From: Verticillium longisporum
Taxonomy: Eukaryota > Ascomycota > Sordariomycetes > Glomerellales > Plectosphaerellaceae
Assembly (NCBI GenBank): GCA_019188255.1
Contig: JAETXT010000011.1
Coordinates: 2,666,001-2,730,000, forward strand
Direction of reading: 5' to 3'
Length of the DNA stretch: 64,000 bases
Every line of letters starts with the position of its first letter. The stretch's first letter is position 1. The notes under the pieces were generated by a model, which saw only the letters and a list, made by a program, of their open reading frames with translations, searched no databases and was not told where the DNA came from. The translations under genes were made by a program, and so were the position numbers. This document shows, one piece after another, positions 58,501 to 64,000 of this stretch.

Positions 58501-61087
58501 GCACTGCGCGGTAAACAGAGGCTGTTGAATCGTCTCTAATACTCTGTCACATACAACTCGGACGCTATCCAACAGCCAAAAAAGGTTTCTTCCCTAGAGT
58601 TCCTGGTTCATTCGGAGGCTTCGACGGCCCGATGACTTCTGCCAGTCGCTGTCCAAGTTCAACCGCATCAGCCACCTGAGAGACTCTTTAGAGACACCAA
58701 CAAGCACCTTCAATCTTGCTCGTATGCGTGCCGAACGATCTGACAGCGCAACCATGGCAGTTGGGATGACAGTCGACGGTCAAGTCTTCCATAACAACGT
58801 CGTGTATTGTTGTGGGGACTGCTGTAAGTCTAGACTCAACGGAGTACTACCAGCCGATCTGACGTCCGGCAATCGGACCACCGTCTAGATGGGGTGGGTT
58901 GCTTTCTTGTGTACACTCTGATTCGGCCAGACCCATCTGAAAGACGCCTCAACCAGACAGTGACAATGCCCTACAACGCAGCGACTTTCAAGACGACGAG
59001 GCTATACAGTACGTACAAAGGATCCGAAAACTTTTGTAACGTGCAATGCGACCCTCGTTTCGATACTTGCGTAACTACTCACGAGCATGGCCACGTCAGG
59101 CATCAGACGTGCCCGTTTTTTTTCTCCTTCCCTTTGGGCCCGGAGATGCTAGCCGCCGAAGCGGTGCCACAAGGCATGAGTGCGCAGGCGGGCTTCAACT
59201 TGCCACTCGTGGCTCGTCATCCGCAGACCCCTGCCCCCAGAATAACCTTGCCGACAGCCAATGTGACCAGCCTGCATCTGTCATGCCGACCTAAGTGGCC
59301 AGTCAAGAGCTCGCTGTTGTTGAGCTGCAAGCCACATCAACGCAAAGGACATCAATGGCCCTCCACAAGTACATGTAAGACTTCCAAGCACCCTACCCCA
59401 GAAGTCGTTTGCTTTCTTCCGCCTAGTCATGAGCTAATTTCCGTTACATCGGTCCAGATTCCCCTCAGATACCACGGGTCACCAACCCTCCATGTTCCCT
59501 GACAACATGCGCTAGTTGTGTCCTGAAGGAAAACGACATGACTCGATCACGATCTTGGTGACAGGGCTGGCAGCAGCATATTCTAACCATCACCGATGCG
59601 AATACTCTCTGCCTTTCTCCTCTCTTCACAATGCGACGTCGACTGTCTAATTTGAAAGCAGAAGCATCTGTTAATGGTTACAAATGGTCATCGAAGACGA
59701 AGTGGCCCGTGCCAACGTGCAAGGAAGCAAGTTAGAGATTCTTGGTTCAGCCGTGTATGGAGACGACTGCTCTATGTCACGTTGTGGACCTTGCCTTCGC
59801 ATCTCCGTCCTGCTGTCAAGGATGAGCGGTGACCATCGTCGACAATGCAGTCTGGGTGGCTAGTGCCGACTAAACTTGACAAGTTGCTGGGTGCGAACCG
59901 ACATCGGGATGGCTGGTGCCCTCGACAGGGCGATGGGTGACTGGCCATCGCTGCCCATTTCGTTCAACACGAACCAACTCCAGGGTCCTGTGTCAAAAGA
60001 GGGCCAAGACGTACACTTGGCAGTATCACCGGCTTGCTAAACCATTGCTACGCCGATGAACTGAGGCTCCCGTTCCTTGCACCATCTCCTCCCACGTTCA
60101 GAGCCCATCGCGCCGAGGCGTCGATTCTGCAATATCTGTATATTAAGCAGCGCACGCCTTTCACGTGGTCAATCCAGCCCAGGCCAGCCTAGGGGTCCAT
60201 CCAGTCTATCCAGGCGACCTCGCTTGCTCCCGCGTGTGGAGAAGCGACGTCGTCTAGACTCGACTCAATGCAATAGCTCTTTTTTATTTCATGGTTCCCT
60301 TTTCTTCCGCCAGCCTGAACTGTCAGCGGGCTCGTATTCGTAGCCCGCACGACGGCTGGACACGAGGAGAAAAAAAATGCTCGGTTTTCACCTGACGGAT
60401 GCACCCCACGACTCCACTCCGACGAGCAGGAAAGGAAATGAAATGCCATGACAGCCGGCCTGCCTGCCTGCTTGCCGTGGCTCTCTTCCTCCCACACCTC
60501 ACCACAATCGTGTCTAGCTGCTTGTGTGCAGAAAATCAAGCGGAGGCTCCTGGAGCCGTTTCTGTTTAGCCTTTCTCGTTTCTCTGGGTCCCCTTCCCCG
60601 CACGCGTGCCGGGGGCGCCACAAGGCGCTCGCGTCGAGTGGTCTAGTGGGTGCGGCGCCCACTCTCTGCCATGCAGAGCTCGCAGGCCCGGCCAGAAGGC
60701 ACGCAGCCGTGGCGGTAGCGAGCCAGTGATCGATGCATAACCTGGACGACGCGCCGGATCATGCCGTGGGGTTGGTACAGAATTTGGTGGGGAGAACGGG
60801 CGGCATGGGCGGGCGAAGCGGTCACAGGTTGCAACGGCGACGGGGTTGGTTGTGTCTCCAAGCATCATCATGGGGGTTGCATGCGATGCGAGATGTCTCC
60901 AGCACGGCGGGGGCACTACTGGGACGTCATGCATCAGTGGAGAAGCATGTTCTTCAAGTTGAGAGTTACAAGTCTGGTCAGGCATGTGAAAGCCCTTTCG
61001 CGAGGTATGCCCCGTCTACTTGGATGTATATTCGCATTATATGTCAGGAGACCATGGGATCGTGTGCAGCTTCGATCGAATGTCACG
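55517..61087. other. 5.6 kb without a recognised gene
   Basis: Upstream of the Zn2Cys6 gene and downstream of the lactonase gene, with normal composition. The longest frame (58894-59502, plus) shows no family resemblance. A 21-bp tandem duplication lies at 57,073. Nothing else was recognised. Confidence 0.45.
57073..57114. repeat. 21-bp tandem duplication
   Basis: Two perfect units (57073-57093, 57094-57114) of TCTGGGCACAATTC followed by TGGGCAA, plus six further matching bases. Confidence 0.97.
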
Positions 61088-62598
61088 TCAAACCCCACTA
61101 TTGTCGGCAAAAATGACAGCCGTCACCTCTCCCTCGAGCTTGATACTGGCAATAATCTCTTTGAGTTGCCCCGTCTCGACACTTCGCCTCAGGATAACGA
61201 CCCGGCCATCCTGCTGGACTGCAACGGCAACGAGCGACCCGTTCCCGTTCATTGAGAAGTGACGTGGGATGAGCCCGCCGGCGGGAAACTTTTGTAGAAA
61301 GACTAGTTCACCCGTCTCAGGGCTGATCAGGTAGGTGATGAGGGAGTCGGACTCGATATCACCGGCGCCGGTGGCGTCTGGGCCCTCGGCGTCGGGACTA
61401 GGAATAATGAAGGAGCGCTCGTTGCGGGACGAGACGGTGAAGAACCGATTGTCTGGCTGCTTTTGTCAGTTCACATGTTTGTGGGAAGAAGCATTTGATA
61501 GAAAAAGCGATCGAGAACGCACGGAAATGGCTATCTCAGCGGCGGCAGCACCTTCAGGGACCGTATTGCCGGCGCCGTGAGTGGGACACTGAAAAACGCG
61601 GTCGAAGCGAATTTCGTCGTTACCAAAGTACGAGACGGCGTAGGAAGTGATCGTGTTTGCGAGTTCGGTGACAAGATAGAGGTAGGTTGCTCCCGTTGGA
61701 GACTCGAAAAAGACAACATGACGGGGCCCGCTCCCGGGAGCGGTGACGAGAGGCTCGATGGAATGGAGAGTGAGGGTCGATGGGTCGATAAGATAGACCC
61801 GGACGAGGTCGGCGCCGAGGTCCGGAACAAGCAGGAAGCGGCCGGTCGGGTCGATGGCTACTTGGTGCGGATGAGGTGCCTCCTGGCGGGAGGGCACAGG
61901 TCCTGGTGAGGGGAGGGTGAAGGTTGTGGTGTTGAGGAGTGTCAAGCTCGAGAGGGTTGTCACATTAATGGTTGTGAGCGAGGAGCCAATGCTGGCAGGG
62001 TTGGCAAGGTTAGCAAGTGTTTGAGGCCATCACAGACTCTTGAGAGAGACTTTGGGGGGGCTGCATACTATTGCGCAACGGCCAGGCCTCTGCCTTCGTC
62101 CCCGTACTTTACAGCACTCACGGGCCCGATGACAGTGTCAACTTGCCCCAACAGGGTGAGCCTGCCGTTGGAAACATTGAATGCAGACACGGAACCATGA
62201 TCGGCCATCAGGCCCTCGTTGGTGCAGTAGAGCACCGAGTCATTGGCATCGAGCGTCAGCCACGAGGGGCTCGGCGCGCAAGCCTTCGACTCGGACACAA
62301 GGCGCAGAGTGGCGTTGCCATCTGAAGTGAGGGTGAGGTTGAGGGCGGTGACGGTGCCAGAGTACGACGAGGCGTACAGGATGAATGATTCCGCAGCGCC
62401 CGGTGCGGGGGGTCGTCCGGGGATGTGGAGGAACGCCGGCGATGCGTCCGGGTGGAGGTGGAGGAGGGTGATGGTCAGGATCAGGGTTAGAGAGATGAGG
62501 AGGACAGACGGGGCAGTGAAGAGAGGGCGACGACGGTCGCGGAGAGACTGGGGAGGTGTGGGATTAGAAGTCGGGACTGATCCAGCCTTCATCGTCAT
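61088..62598 (-). CDS. Membrane-anchored lactonase-type seven-bladed beta-propeller protein
   Basis: Exons 62598-62069, 61991-61523 and 61456-61088, with introns of 77 and 66 nt, give 455 residues. The blades match the lactonase / 6-phosphogluconolactonase-like family (Pfam Lactonase, PF10282): FILYASSYSGTVTALNL, SWLTLDANDSVLYCTNE, HPHQVAIDPTGRFLLVPDLG, SGPRHVVFFESP, AEIAISPDNRFFTVSSR (formed across the second splice site) and IPRHFSMNGNGSLVAVA. An N-terminal hydrophobic stretch (LFTAPSVLLISLTLILTITL, residues about 26-45) after a basic segment (RDRRR) predicts a signal anchor. The propeller would then be in the secretory lumen or outside the cell. That differs from the bacterial cytosolic enzyme, so sugar-lactone hydrolysis in the pentose phosphate route should not be assumed. 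Several Asn-X-Ser/Thr sites fit secretion. The start could also be the second Met at 62592. Confidence 0.88.
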
Positions 62599-64000
62599 TG
62601 ATCAGGGCTAGTCGGATGGGGAAGGTTAGTCGTTGTCAAAGAGAGGGCGAGAGAGGACGACTGGCGAGATGGCCAGCAAGCTGCCTTAGCTGACGGTGGA
62701 AAGGAAGACGCTGAAACAGTGTGCGACGCCAGCCAACGATGCAAGCTGCGATGGAAAGTGACAGATATCAGACGATGCGAGGGTCAACTTGAATCGTCCC
62801 TTTTGGGGGAGGTATGTATGAGCATCCGGAGTCAAACAAGAAGGCGGTTAGGTGAAGTGGATCAAGACGCGATCCGGGCCAAGGTCTGGAGGGTCGCGCA
62901 GACGTTGGGTTGGATACAGTGACGTGTTTTTACTGGTGGCAGGTATCATGCAGCTAGCTGCTGGTCGTGCGGGGAAAGAGGTGGTGTCTGGTCCCTTCCT
63001 CAGGTGCCTGGAAGTGCCTTCTTTTCCCCCAAATTGTGCTGTGCTTGCCAGGGGCCATCCCTGTCCGGTAGTCGCCCTGTCTATCCCCAGCTCCAGTCGG
63101 TTCATGATCGTCGCCCCTCGTCCCATCTTCCCGTGGGTGGCTAGTTGACAAGAGATACAAGCGTCGACAGTGCCTTAGTCCCGCATCCGCTCTCGCGACA
63201 ACAGTCGACAAGAGGCACTCTCCCCGTCGCGGCATTCCTCTTTTCGTATTTTGCCCCCAATCGCAGGCCAGCAGCTGGCTACCTGGGCGTATGCACATCA
63301 GCGGCAACTTCGCCGCCTCCACGAGGTCAAGTGATGAGGTCTCGCATGCTGTCTTGCGTCGAGCCTGCTGCTCGCTGCTCGGTGCTCGGTGCTTTCTTCA
63401 GTCGGGTCCCATGCTCAACTTGATCAAGGATTTTTATCGTGTCTTCGGTGGGACCGGGAGACCTCGCTGGTAACTAGCTGACCCCCGGGGGCCAATGCCT
63501 GGAAAAGAGTGCCAAATCCGACAAGGGGGCACAAATCGCGTCTCATGGATGAACCCACAATGATTGTTGTCCGAAAACCTGACAGTTCTGCACGAGTCGA
63601 GAGGATATACCTAGGATCATTTCAAACGGCAAACCGACTCTGAAAGAGCCCTGATTCCTCTTTGCAAGTACGTCAGATAATCCTCGTGTCACAAAGGACA
63701 GTATTTAGATGAGCACCAGCCTCAGCTACCGGCTATCAACTGTCAGCCCGCGAACTCTTCCCAAAACGAAAAGACCCCCAAAGCACCGAAACCTGCACCA
63801 CTCGTCCTGACGTGCCCTGTGAGCAGTGGGACAGACTAAGAAGCGGCACGTCAAATAGCCATGGACTGGGTGCGCATTCTTCTGCCGAAAGATCAAGAGT
63901 CAATCTTAGCATCACCCCAGTCAATCGATGAGATTGAAGTGATGAATCGCGGCGGGGAATTCGATCCACTCGTGGATAGCGGACCGCGCCGTTGTCGATC
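62599..64000. other. Right window edge, no recognised gene
   Basis: Promoter side of the lactonase gene. Short frames only; none shows a family motif. Confidence 0.45.

Noticed and set aside
58894..59502. A 202-codon plus-strand frame
   Set aside because: No family motif, no partner exons and unconvincing composition; treated as chance.
60625..60660. tRNA-like A-box (GAGTGGTCTAGTGGG)
   Set aside because: No B-box (GGTTCRANNCC) follows at the right distance and no cloverleaf can be formed.

Overview
This window is nuclear DNA from a filamentous ascomycete (Pezizomycotina, most like a sordariomycete). The protein genes carry short introns of about 50-170 nt with GTRNGY donors and CTAAC-type branch sites. 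Families typical of these fungi are present: a Zn2Cys6 regulator, a DUF3669 protein and a DUF2415 protein. One 15-kb block bears the signature of repeat-induced point mutation (RIP). I recognise ten protein genes. I saw no rRNA, tRNA or CRISPR array.

Left part (1-31.3 kb, ordinary base composition). In order: mitochondrial Hsp70 (minus), a DUF2415 WD-like protein with an Arg/Glu tract (plus), an FAD-dependent L-2-hydroxyglutarate dehydrogenase-like enzyme (plus), a coiled-coil protein of unknown role (minus), a PH-domain protein (plus), translation factor eIF3g (plus), a large ROG1/LPL1-type lipase (minus) and an RBR E3 ubiquitin ligase (minus). These are mostly housekeeping or regulatory genes with no evident shared pathway. 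Intergenic spaces run from 0.5 to 5.3 kb.

Centre (31,338-47,278). An AT-rich island of about 16 kb is a three-layer nest of transposons. The outermost layer is a non-autonomous Mutator-like element with 153-bp terminal inverted repeats and a perfect 9-bp target duplication. A Ty1/Copia retrotransposon is inserted inside its right inverted repeat, with target duplication GCTAT (left copy mutated to ACTAT). A second full-length copy of the same Copia family is inserted inside the first, with target duplication ATATC. Both Copia copies are destroyed by C-to-T and G-to-A transitions, yet the domain order gag, protease, integrase, reverse transcriptase, RNase H can still be read.

Right part (47.3-64 kb). 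A DUF3669 gene starts only about 430 bp from the transposon nest. Further on are a Zn2Cys6 transcription factor and a membrane-anchored lactonase-type beta-propeller, separated by long stretches in which I recognise nothing.

Three otherwise intact genes (DUF2415, eIF3g, Zn2Cys6) need one- or two-base corrections to read through. All the sites lie at or beside short base runs. Because eIF3g is essential in yeast, consensus sequence errors are the simplest explanation, though real mutations are not excluded for the other two.
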